Positions 1-5,704 of a DNA stretch of 6,210 bases are shown here, piece by piece. How positions within the stretch are numbered: the first letter of the stretch is position 1; every line of letters starts with the position of its first letter. Under the pieces are notes generated by a model. It searched no databases. It worked only from the letters and a program-made list of their open reading frames with translations, and was not told the origin of the DNA. Both the position numbers and the translations under genes were made by a program. The DNA comes from an uncultured Eubacteriales bacterium (GTDB lineage Bacteria; Bacillota; Clostridia; Oscillospirales; Oscillospiraceae): assembly GCA_902475435.1 (NCBI GenBank), contig CABRZL010000111.1:1-6210 (forward strand), read 5' to 3'.

Positions 1-47
1 TTCCATTCTACCAGAAGGTTTTTTCATTATATAATTCTTTTTACTCT

Positions 48-89
48 CCCCAGCATAGCTGGGGGTTGTCGTTGCGCTAAAGCGGCAAC
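48..89. repeat. Two small adjacent hairpins of unknown role
   Basis: Positions 48-54 (CCCCAGC) and 58-64 (GCTGGGG) form a perfect 7-bp stem with a 3-nt loop, and 71-75/85-89 (GTTGC/GCAAC) form a second small stem. Neither is followed by a T-run on either strand, so neither looks like a standard intrinsic terminator. They lie just beyond the tRNA-Leu terminator on the minus strand, so they may belong to a gene or element left of the window. Nothing else is recognisable in positions 1-87. Confidence 0.35.
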
Positions 90-134
90 AAAACGAGTGT
101 TCTTACAGCTTTTCAAATGCTATAAGAACACTCG
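87..134 (-). terminator. Intrinsic terminator of the tRNA-Leu transcript
   Basis: Arms 94-109 and 119-134 pair at 15 of 16 positions (single C/A mismatch) around a 9-nt loop. Read on the minus strand, the hairpin is followed at once by TTTTGTTG. It begins 3 nt beyond the tRNA CCA end in the direction of transcription. Stem length, tail and position are those of a Rho-independent terminator for the tRNA; the plus strand has no T-run after it. Confidence 0.9.
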
Positions 135-137
135 CCA

Positions 138-222
138 TGGTGCGCCTGAAGGGACTCGAACCCACACGCATCGCTGCACGAGAACCTAAATCTCGCATGT
201 CTACCAATTCCATCACAGGCGC
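138..222 (-). tRNA. tRNA-Leu, anticodon UAG
   Basis: The minus strand folds as a class II tRNA of 85 nt including an encoded CCA end (138-140). The acceptor stem is seven perfect pairs (5' GCGCCTG with 3' CAGGCGC) followed by an A discriminator. The D arm has an ATG/CAT stem around GAATTGGTAGA. The anticodon stem CGAGA/TCTCG closes the 7-nt loop TTTAGGT, giving anticodon UAG, which reads CUN leucine codons. The long variable arm has a GCA/TGC stem with a GCGA loop, as expected for tRNA-Leu. The T arm carries TTCGAGT, but its 5-bp stem reads GTGGG/CCCTT, which leaves a U-U mismatch and a G-U pair. The gene stands alone with its own promoter and terminator. Confidence 0.95.
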
Positions 223-309
223 ATATTTACTTTATCTGCCTCTGCTTTTCCAATGGGAAACTTCTCAATTTTTATACATAATACTTTTTGCATCTTGCCA
301 TCCTGTGGT

Positions 310-338
310 ATAATATCATATTTTTTTATAAATCGCAA
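310..338 (-). promoter_or_regulatory. Predicted promoter of tRNA-Leu
   Basis: On the minus strand TTGCGA (333-338) is followed after exactly 17 nt by TATTAT (310-315), preceded by TG at the extended -10 position. This matches the housekeeping sigma consensus at 4/6 and 5/6 positions. Transcription would start near 303, about 80 nt before the mature tRNA 5' end, leaving a leader to be trimmed by RNase P. The same bases also give TATAAT (309-314) with a TGG extension on the plus strand, so the site may be bidirectional, but the plus-strand reading lacks a good -35. Confidence 0.6.
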
Positions 339-410
339 GAAAAAAATGAGAAGACATAATAAAATAGATTACACATTCTGCGATATATGCTAGCGCATTG
401 CTAACTGCTC

Positions 411-515
411 ATTGGGAAGTTCGTCCCTGTTGCCTGGTAAGCAACAAGATTGCGGAAAAAATTTTTCAGCAACCCAAAGCCGCTAACAGGCAAACGATGG
501 GACGAACTTCCCAAT
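411..515. repeat. 105-bp element bounded by perfect 17-bp inverted repeats
   Basis: Positions 411-427 (ATTGGGAAGTTCGTCCC) are the exact reverse complement of 499-515. Inside, 430-436 (TTGCCTG) pairs with 487-493 (CAGGCAA), and 452-455 (GCGG) with 480-483 (CCGC), giving concentric stems. A competing local fold is possible: TGTTGC (428-433) with GCAACA (441-446), and TTGC (450-453) with GCAA (469-472) closing over a run of A and T. No T-run follows on either strand, and no flanking direct repeat is visible. It lies 84 bp beyond the fhs stop and 72 bp upstream of the predicted tRNA promoter. The remaining sequence of the 223-598 gap shows no gene. It could be a structured RNA, an mRNA 3'-end barrier for fhs, or a small palindromic repeat with copies elsewhere; I cannot assign it to a known family. 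Confidence 0.65.
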
Positions 516-598
516 ATAAAACGCCTCAGAGAAACTTTTAAAAATACGAATTACCGGTAATCAGCATATAAATAACATATCTACGCGAATGTGACATA

Positions 599-2263
599 CT
601 AAAACAGCCCGGTAATCACGCCATTTTCATCAATATCGATCTTTTCCGCAGCGGGGACTTTGGGTAATCCGGGCATCGTCATAATATCTCCAGTCTGTAC
701 CACAATAAATCCAGCCCCGGCAGAAATCCGAACCGTAGATACACTGACCGTAAATCCCTCGGGTCTGCCCAATTTGGTGGGATCATCCGACAAAGAATAT
801 TGCGTTTTTGCCATACAAATTGGAAGATTCCCATATCCAAGTTCTTCTAACTTTTGAATGGAATCTTTTGCAGATTTGGAATACACTACTCCATCTCCAC
901 CATAAATTTTCCGAACAATTGTTTCAATTTTCTCTGTAATTGGGCAATCCAAATCATAGGAAAACTGGAAATAATGCGGCGTTTCACACAAACGAATTAC
1001 TTCTGCTGCAAGTTCCGTCCCGCCTGCTCCGCCTTTTCCCCAGACCTCGCTCAGCGCTACATTCACACCATACTCCGCGCACTTTGTCCGAATCAAATTC
1101 AGCTCTGATTCCGTGTCCTGTGAAAAGCGATTGATTGCCACAACCGCAGGCAAGCCATATACTTTTGTGATGTTTTCTACATGTTTTAGCAGGTTGGGTA
1201 GCCCTCGCTCTAACGCTTCAAGATTCTCTTCTCCTAACTTATCCTTGGAAATTCCACCGTTATACTTTAGAGCCTTTACTGTCGCTACAATCACAACTGC
1301 CGATGGCTCCAGACCCGCATATCTGCATTTGATATCCAGGAACTTTTCAGCTCCCAAATCAGCGCCGAACCCTGCTTCCGTAACTACATAATCCGCTAGT
1401 TTCAGCGCAGTATCCGTGGCTGAGATAGAATTGCACCCATGGGCTATATTAGCAAAGGGACCCCCATGCACTATTGCGGGATTGTGTTCCAATGTTTGCA
1501 CCAAATTGGGCTTTATCGCATCCTTCAAAAGTGCTGTCATTGCACCTTCTGCCTTGAGGTCATGCGCAGTAACCGGATCTCCCTTCCGGTTATAACCAAT
1601 TATAATTCTGGAAATACGTTTCTTTAAGTCCATCAAATCACTGGCAAGGCAAAGGATTGCCATAATCTCGGATGCAACTGTGATATCAAAGCCATCCTCA
1701 CGCGGAACCCCTTGCATGCGTCCGCCTAATCCGCAGACAATATTTCGCAGCTGACGGTCGTTCATGTCCACACATCGTTTCCAAGTGATATTTTTAACAT
1801 CGATATCCAAGGAGTTACCCTGCTGAATATGATTATCAATCATCGCTGCAAGGAGATTATTGGCAGCGCCAATGGCATGAAAGTCGCCAGTAAAATGCAA
1901 ATTGATATCCTCCATGGGAACCACTTGCGCGTAACCTCCTCCGGCAGCGCCACCTTTTACTCCAAAGACAGGGCCCAACGACGGCTCTCGCAAACAAAGC
2001 ATTGTAGACTTTCCCATTAGATTTAGCGCATCTGCAAGTCCAACACTCGTAGTCGTTTTCCCTTCCCCGGCTGGAGTGGGATTGATCGCGGTCACTAGAA
2101 TCAATTTCCCTTTACGTGGAACATGCTTCAGCGTTGATAGATTCAGCTTTGCTTTATACTTTCCATAATACTCTAACAGTTCTTCGCCAATCCCCGCCCG
2201 CTTTGCAACATCTTGAATGGGAAGCATTTCTGTAGCCTGTGCGATTTCAATGTCAGTTTTCAT
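599..2263 (-). CDS. fhs: Formate--tetrahydrofolate ligase
   Basis: This cytoplasmic enzyme joins formate to tetrahydrofolate using ATP, giving 10-formyl-THF for purine synthesis, fMet-tRNA formylation and, in acetogens, the methyl branch of the Wood-Ljungdahl pathway. The 554-residue product is full length for the family. The ATP-binding P-loop PTPAGEGKTT is at residues 62-71, followed by conserved FTHFS segments such as REPSLGPVFGVKGGAAGGGY and the DFHAI and HGGPFANIAHG blocks; the C-terminus has the GxGFIVxxTGDIMTMPGLP-type ending. I chose ATG at 2263 because AGGAG (2272-2276) lies 8 nt before it. An upstream in-frame GTG at 2272 overlaps that Shine-Dalgarno and is unlikely. The gene is monocistronic in view: no neighbour follows on the same strand before the tRNA. 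Expression should be controlled by the ZTP riboswitch upstream. No T-tailed terminator is visible after its stop. Confidence 0.98.
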   Translation of the reverse strand: MKTDIEIAQATEMLPIQDVAKRAGIGEELLEYYGKYKAKLNLSTLKHVPRKGKLILVTAINPTPAGEGKTTTSVGLADALNLMGKSTMLCLREPSLGPVFGVKGGAAGGGYAQVVPMEDINLHFTGDFHAIGAANNLLAAMIDNHIQQGNSLDIDVKNITWKRCVDMNDRQLRNIVCGLGGRMQGVPREDGFDITVASEIMAILCLASDLMDLKKRISRIIIGYNRKGDPVTAHDLKAEGAMTALLKDAIKPNLVQTLEHNPAIVHGGPFANIAHGCNSISATDTALKLADYVVTEAGFGADLGAEKFLDIKCRYAGLEPSAVVIVATVKALKYNGGISKDKLGEENLEALERGLPNLLKHVENITKVYGLPAVVAINRFSQDTESELNLIRTKCAEYGVNVALSEVWGKGGAGGTELAAEVIRLCETPHYFQFSYDLDCPITEKIETIVRKIYGGDGVVYSKSAKDSIQKLEELGYGNLPICMAKTQYSLSDDPTKLGRPEGFTVSVSTVRISAGAGFIVVQTGDIMTMPGLPKVPAAEKIDIDENGVITGLF

Positions 2264-2314
2264 AATCAACACTCCTATTTAGAATTAAATTCTAGTCCGG
2301 TTTCGTGTAGACAC

Positions 2315-2355
2315 AAAAAAGCCAACTATCCGGACAAAACGCCCAGACGGTCGGC
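2315..2355 (-). terminator. Riboswitch-controlled intrinsic terminator before fhs
   Basis: On the minus strand GCCGAC (2355-2350) pairs with GTTGGC (2326-2321), and TCTGGGC pairs with GTCCGGA around a GTTTT loop; six Ts follow directly (2320-2315). The 5' half of this terminator is the conserved 3' hairpin of the ZTP aptamer, so the two folds exclude each other. Ligand binding should hold the aptamer hairpin and allow read-through to fhs, which begins 52 nt downstream. This is the usual transcriptional ON arrangement of ZTP switches. Confidence 0.88.
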
Positions 2356-2408
2356 ATCTCTAGGACCATACTCCATGTGGTTTCTCCACTTCCGTCAGTT
2401 GTATGGCC
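2340..2408 (-). promoter_or_regulatory. ZTP (pfl-type) riboswitch aptamer
   Basis: The minus strand shows the full pfl architecture. P1 is 8 bp: GGCCATAC (2408-2401) with GTATGGTC (2371-2364). The internal loop contains ACTGACGGAA. P2 is GTGG/CCAC (2389-2386 with 2380-2377) with an AGAAA loop. After a short linker comes the diagnostic 3' hairpin GCCGACCGTCTGGGCG (2355-2340). The CGG at 2394-2392 can pair with CCG at 2350-2348, as in the known pseudoknot. The class binds ZTP and ZMP (AICAR ribotide), alarmones that build up when 10-formyl-THF limits purine synthesis, and is named after its association with formate-THF ligase genes. Its position in front of fhs fits. This is established family knowledge applied to a clear sequence match. 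Confidence 0.93.
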
Positions 2409-2414
2409 GATTTA

Positions 2415-2443
2415 AAGATAACATTTTCTAATACTTTTGTCAA
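2415..2443 (-). promoter_or_regulatory. Promoter of the fhs riboswitch transcript
   Basis: On the minus strand a perfect TTGACA (2443-2438) is separated by 17 nt from TATCTT (2420-2415), with a TG one base before the -10. The predicted start, about 7 nt downstream near 2408, coincides with the first base of riboswitch stem P1, which strongly supports both calls. Confidence 0.88.
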
Positions 2444-2453
2444 CACTTCTTCT

Positions 2454-2587
2454 TTATAAATCTTTTTCCTGCACAAAATCATGCAACACAGTTGATTGAT
2501 CATCCTTGATATGAGCGCCATCAAAGATTTGTTTTTGTGTTGTAGATGTGGCTACTCGATGCCATGATAGACATTATCAATCAACAT
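2454..2587 (-). pseudogene. Possible short coding remnant upstream of fhs
   Basis: On the minus strand a good GGAGG site stands 5 nt before ATG at 2587, opening an 11-codon frame (MLIDNVYHGIE) that stops at 2552. A second frame, offset by one base, is open from about 2571 to a TAA at 2454-2456 and reads like protein (for example QIFDGAHIKDDQSTVLHDF). The two could be one gene split by a frameshift, with its 3' end just before the fhs promoter. I do not recognise the family, and the match could be chance. No plus-strand promoter for the nucleotidyltransferase gene is clear in the 2444-2706 gap. Confidence 0.2.
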
Positions 2588-2706
2588 CTCTACCTCCGTT
2601 CAGAGAAATTTCGGTGTTGCAACCCGGAGTCAAAACCATTAGGACCAGCTCCAACTCAAAGGAAAACAACTTGTCTGAAAGAAACACAGGAAGGATGGTA
2701 TAAGCT

Positions 2707-3498
2707 TTGGAACGTCAAACTGATACGCCCCAATTGCATCAACAGATCACACAGGTACTTTGGATGACAAGCGAATTATTCGGCAATCAGATATTGGGAA
2801 CATATTTATATGGATCCGCAACTTTAGGCAGTCTGCGCCCAGACAGTGATATAGACATACTGATTATTACAAATAAGGAACTTTCAACAGACGTTCGGGA
2901 GGCATTAACAAAACAACTAATGAATATTTCAGGACGTGGACATAATTGCGAAAAAAGGCCACTGGAAATAACCGTTATCAACCAAAACGATATGATTCCG
3001 TGGCAGTTCCCTCCTAAATGCGAATATATGTATGGTGAATGGCTTCGTTCAGAAATGGAAACAGGTAAAATTCCCCAGGCACACTATGACCCGGACGTAG
3101 CAATCCTCTTATGGCAGGCAAGGAAATACAGCAACGTATTAAAAGGCGTAGAAGCCAAAAAACTAATTCCTTGTATTTCAATTGAAGATATACGAAAAGC
3201 GATTCAATACTCTTTGCCCGGGTTAATAGCCAGTCTGAAAGGTGATGAGAGAAATGTTCTATTAACCTTGTCACGAATGTGGTTTACACTGGAAACCGGA
3301 GAAATCTGCACCAAAGATATTGCTGCGGAATGGGTTTATTCAAAATTGCCAAAGGACATGTCGCCACTACTTGAAATTGCGAAAGAGGCTTACTTGGGAA
3401 ACTTACAAGATGACTGGGGAGCCTCAGAAAATAAAACAATTTTGCTTGCTGATTATATGAAACAAAAGATCAAAGAATTATTAAAAAGGCTTTCTTGA
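2707..3498 (+). CDS. ANT(9)-like aminoglycoside (spectinomycin) nucleotidyltransferase
   Basis: The 263-residue product matches the AadA/ANT(9) family of cytosolic enzymes that inactivate spectinomycin, and in AadA also streptomycin, by transfer of AMP from ATP. The N-terminal nucleotidyltransferase fold carries GS (36-37) and DSDID, giving metal-binding D48 and D50; E87 in RPLEITV is the expected catalytic base. Family blocks follow: IPWQFPPK (about 97-104), YGEWLR (109-114), DPDVAILLWQARK (128-140) and the helical-domain KGDERNVLLTLSRMW (178-192). The stretch before GDERN resembles ANT(9) rather than AadA, which has an extra Trp-containing segment needed for streptomycin, so I infer a spectinomycin-only enzyme. 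TTG at 2707 is chosen because an in-frame stop lies just upstream (2701), AGGAAGGA lies at 2688-2695, and residues before the next ATG (2764) still align with the family. It is likely intact; whether it is expressed is unknown, as no promoter is evident. Confidence 0.9.
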   Translation: MERQTDTPQLHQQITQVLWMTSELFGNQILGTYLYGSATLGSLRPDSDIDILIITNKELSTDVREALTKQLMNISGRGHNCEKRPLEITVINQNDMIPWQFPPKCEYMYGEWLRSEMETGKIPQAHYDPDVAILLWQARKYSNVLKGVEAKKLIPCISIEDIRKAIQYSLPGLIASLKGDERNVLLTLSRMWFTLETGEICTKDIAAEWVYSKLPKDMSPLLEIAKEAYLGNLQDDWGASENKTILLADYMKQKIKELLKRLS

Positions 3499-3512
3499 GA
3501 TGCTGCCTTTGA

Positions 3513-3653
3513 TAAATGTTTTCCCAGCTGCTCCTCTATCGCTTTCAATTGGGCGAACAGGGCAGACTGAGAGATATGCAGGGACTCTTTCTCTGTAGAG
3601 ACGTTTTATTTTCGCACTACAGCAAGAAAATAATGCAATGTACGAAGTTCCAC
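3513..3653 (-). pseudogene. LysR-family regulator, N-terminal remnant
   Basis: Read from GTG at 3653 (AAGGG about 10 nt upstream), the minus strand gives MELRTLHYFLAVVRK, a TAA at codon 16 (3606-3608), then in the same frame a run containing SLHISQSAL, QLKAIEEQLGKHL. This is the winged helix-turn-helix start of a LysR-type transcription factor. It aligns without gaps to the usual pattern, in which codon 16 is commonly Glu, so GAA to TAA would explain the stop. Other normally conserved residues are also altered (usual RAA and SR replaced). Homology ends near codon 47, and the roughly 250-residue effector domain is absent; the nucleotidyltransferase gene ends 15 bp away. The gene is divergent from the SDR gene, a common LysR-target arrangement, and was probably its regulator before decay. 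Confidence 0.82.
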
Positions 3654-3687
3654 CGATCATTATCCCTTTTCAGAGAGTATAGCGCAA

Positions 3688-3714
3688 AATTCCATAAGAT
3701 ATAATTATGGAATT
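3688..3714. promoter_or_regulatory. LysR-type operator between the LysR remnant and the SDR gene
   Basis: AATTCCATAA (3688-3697) and TTATGGAATT (3705-3714) form a perfect 10-bp inverted repeat around a 7-nt spacer. Its core is ATAA-N7-TTAT, a form of the T-N11-A motif bound by LysR-type dimers. It lies 35 bp upstream of the remnant's start and 98 bp upstream of the SDR start. A minus-strand TATACT (3676-3681) would place its -35 inside the site, fitting autorepression. A weak plus-strand TATAGT (3760-3765) without a good -35 could be the activator-dependent SDR promoter. Binding is inferred from form and position. Confidence 0.65.
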
Positions 3715-3812
3715 ATATAATATATAAATATTTGCTATTTTAATTGTTAAGAAGTACACTATAGTTGCAAAGAGATCAACTTACATAGAATTACAGAAAA
3801 GAGGAATTGCAA

Positions 3813-4583
3813 ATGGAACAGCAAATGCTGAAAGGAAAAGTTGCTGTCATCACCGGGGCCAGCTACGGTATGGGTCAGACCATGGCAGAGTTGTTCGCCG
3901 AGGAAGGAGCCTCTGTAGTAATTACCGCCCGAGGAAAGGAAAAATTGGATGCCGTAGTGGATGGCATCCGCTCCAGGGGCGGTCAGGCTATAGGCGTAGT
4001 CGCCGACGTTTGCTCCACCAAGGATACCAAGATGGTTTTCGAAACTGCACTCCGAGAGTTTGGCGATGTCGATATTCTCATCAACAACGCCGGCATCGGC
4101 GAACAGAAGATGATTGACGAGACTGACGACGACTGGATGCTTTACGTAATGGACACCAATCTGGGCGGGCCCATGCGGTACATTCGGGAAGTACTGAAGA
4201 TCTTTTTACCCAAAAATGAGGGAGTCATCATCAATGTGTCTTCTGTCAACGGTGCTCGCCCTTTCTGCGGGGCCACCTACACTTCCACCAAAGGGGCACT
4301 GAATACTCTGACCAAAAACGTGGCCATGCGACTTATCAATACCAATATTCGCTGTAACGCGGTGGCTCCCGGTGCAACGGTCACCCCAGCGCATCTGGCA
4401 AACAGGGCCGGTGAACAACCAGGAGGCACTAAGATGCTCCGGTACAGCGGCCACTATGTCTATTTTCCCGGCCCGGAGTGCGACCCCATAGATCAGGCAT
4501 ACGCCTGTCTGTACCTGGCCAGTAAGATGGGCCGGCATGTGAAGGGCCAGGTTTTACAGGTCTGCAACGGTGCATTTCTGTAA
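3813..4583 (+). CDS. Short-chain dehydrogenase/reductase (SDR family oxidoreductase)
   Basis: A 256-residue classical SDR, the usual length, that should act as a soluble NAD(P)-dependent oxidoreductase; the substrate cannot be read from sequence. The cofactor-binding TGASYGMG is at residues 14-21, an acidic D65 follows the third strand, NNAG is at 91-94, and the catalytic tetrad is N116, S143, Y156 and K160 (YTSTK). After R40 the second strand has no acidic residue (TARGKEK), which suggests preference for NADPH. The C-terminus reads VCNGAFL where most SDRs have V-DGG. ATG at 3813 is chosen: AGAGGA (3800-3805) lies 7 nt upstream, whereas the in-frame TTG at 3807 overlaps that spacing. Codon use is visibly richer in G and C than in the neighbouring nucleotidyltransferase gene, so the two probably have different histories. 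It is probably controlled from the LysR operator upstream. Confidence 0.93.
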   Translation: MEQQMLKGKVAVITGASYGMGQTMAELFAEEGASVVITARGKEKLDAVVDGIRSRGGQAIGVVADVCSTKDTKMVFETALREFGDVDILINNAGIGEQKMIDETDDDWMLYVMDTNLGGPMRYIREVLKIFLPKNEGVIINVSSVNGARPFCGATYTSTKGALNTLTKNVAMRLINTNIRCNAVAPGATVTPAHLANRAGEQPGGTKMLRYSGHYVYFPGPECDPIDQAYACLYLASKMGRHVKGQVLQVCNGAFL

Positions 4584-4610
4584 TCGTGATGGATGCATGA
4601 AATATCACGA
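4584..4610 (+). repeat. Small hairpin directly after the SDR stop codon
   Basis: TCGTGAT (4584-4590) and ATCACGA (4604-4610) form a perfect 7-bp inverted repeat with a 13-nt loop, beginning at the base after the SDR TAA. No T-run follows, so it is at best a weak terminator or a 3'-end stabilising structure. Confidence 0.4.
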
Positions 4611-4970
4611 AGTCTGGACAACTTGAGTATTATTGGATCATTTATAAGATACAGGCTGTAATCCGGAAACAGCAGAATACTTTATGGAACTGGAGCACTT
4701 GGGCGTTTATTCGGAGCAGATGTATTTGCTGTCCGCCCACCGGCGTCAACCACTGAAGTTTTTACACCAAACAGGGTGACCGTCCTACCGGTCTATCAGC
4801 TCCAAAAAGGGAAGCAGCAAAACCTGAACCCTATCCGACAAAGAAAAGCGGCCATAACAAGTACTCAGAACAAATGCAACGTTCCCCAGACAAGTGATCA
4901 AATTATGGTGAAACAGGAAGATAAAACAGCCCATGAAATATACGGCAGGTTCAAAAGGACGGTGACATGA
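4611..4970 (+). other. Intergenic stretch with an unrecognised open frame
   Basis: No convincing gene is present. A plus-strand frame is open from 4648 to a TGA at 4777-4779 and contains ETAEYFMELEHLGVYSEQM, with G/C-rich codons like those of the SDR gene. It has a stop just before 4648 and no ribosome binding site before its ATG at 4684, so it looks like a remnant of a lost gene; I do not recognise the family. A short frame at 4905-4970 (MVKQEDKTAHEIYGRF...) ends immediately before the lipoprotein start but also lacks a ribosome binding site. No promoter for the lipoprotein gene is clear. Confidence 0.35.
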
Positions 4971-5681
4971 TTGAACAAGAAAAAATTTGGACTTTTATAT
5001 TGTGTGTTAACCTTCTCCCTGTTACTGGTTGCTTGCAGCAATGACCAGCAGACGGCGCTCTCTATAGACAATTCAGTTAACAATACGTCTTTGCAAACGG
5101 AGGAAACAGTCTCTCCCAGCGATGTGCCGGTGGCAACGACAGAAATAAGACCAAATGCGGACAGCTCCAACGATGTAAAAGATTTCGGTCTGATGATAGA
5201 AAACGAACAGCAAGAAAGTGAGCTGGCTAGTCAGGTTGACGCGGCACCTGTGCCAGAACCCTCAGATATAATCTCAACTCAGACGTCAACCATCGACAAT
5301 AACATGATTGCAGAAGAAGCAGATACCGAAGTGAAGATAAATGTGCAGATAGGAAGCAGCACATTTATTGCTACTCTGGAAGAAAATGCGGCGGTGGACG
5401 CACTGATGGCAATGCTAGAGCAGGGTCCTGTCACCATCAAGATGAGCGATTATTCCGGCTTTGAAAAAGTGGGATCTTTAGGATTCAGCCTACCCACCAA
5501 CGACAGCCAGACTACAACCCAGGCAGGAGATATTATACTATATCAGGGCAACCAGCTTGTAATCTTCTATGGCTCTAACACCTGGAGCTATACCATATTA
5601 GGACGGATCGATGACCTTACCGGCCTGGAAGAAGCTCTGGGCAGCGGTGATATAACAGTAACCTTATCGACGGAAACGTAA
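4971..5681 (+). CDS. Lipoprotein with C-terminal cyclophilin-like domain
   Basis: The 236-residue product begins with a lipoprotein signal peptide: a KKK n-region, a hydrophobic core (about 6-18) and the lipobox LVAC with lipidated Cys22, so it should be anchored outside the cytoplasmic membrane. Residues 23-121 are a Ser/Thr/Asp/Glu/Gln-rich, probably disordered linker. Residues 122-236 match the small cyclophilin-like fold family (Cyclophil_like2 type): a KINVQIGSSTFIATL strand pair, SLPTNDSQ, QAGDIILYQGNQLVIFYG, and the ILGRIDDLTGLEEALGSG ending. The family has a cyclophilin-like barrel, but its activity is largely unknown and prolyl isomerase function should not be assumed. TTG at 4971 is the only sensible start: TGA stands in frame immediately upstream, and AAAGGA (4954-4959) lies 11 nt before it. 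In related anaerobes such proteins often sit beside flavodoxin genes, as here with the remnant downstream. Confidence 0.88.
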   Translation: MNKKKFGLLYCVLTFSLLLVACSNDQQTALSIDNSVNNTSLQTEETVSPSDVPVATTEIRPNADSSNDVKDFGLMIENEQQESELASQVDAAPVPEPSDIISTQTSTIDNNMIAEEADTEVKINVQIGSSTFIATLEENAAVDALMAMLEQGPVTIKMSDYSGFEKVGSLGFSLPTNDSQTTTQAGDIILYQGNQLVIFYGSNTWSYTILGRIDDLTGLEEALGSGDITVTLSTET

Positions 5682-5704
5682 TCCTATGAATATTTTAGCA
5701 GTCC

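Noticed and set aside
44..72. Resemblance of the minus-strand CCCCAGC-TAT-GCTGGGG hairpin and its flanks to a type I-E-like CRISPR repeat
   Set aside because: Only one copy is present; no second repeat occurs at one spacer length on either side within the window, and no cas gene is visible.
309..314. Plus-strand TATAAT with TGG extended -10, pointing toward the 411-515 element as a possible ncRNA promoter
   Set aside because: The same bases give a better-supported minus-strand promoter for tRNA-Leu, with a 17-nt spacer and a recognisable -35; the plus-strand reading has no clear -35, and no terminator follows the element.
660..2020. Several plus-strand open frames of 60-90 codons across this interval
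   Set aside because: They lie antisense to fhs, have no family similarity or ribosome binding sites, and are shadows of a well-conserved gene.
2546..2767. A 73-codon plus-strand frame overlapping the start of the nucleotidyltransferase gene
   Set aside because: It has low-complexity, non-protein-like composition, overlaps a confident gene in another frame and has no ribosome binding site.
3496..3512. A possible terminator after the nucleotidyltransferase gene (AAAGGC/GCCTTT)
   Set aside because: The arms are only 6 bp with a long loop and no T-run, so the evidence is too weak to call.
4206..4538. A 110-codon minus-strand frame within the SDR gene
   Set aside because: It is antisense to conserved SDR catalytic segments; its length is explained by the G+C-rich codon use of that gene.
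4624..4650. A possible promoter TTGAGT-16-TAAGAT upstream of the lipoprotein gene
   Set aside because: It has poor -10 agreement and lies over 300 bp from the start codon with a stop-containing frame between.
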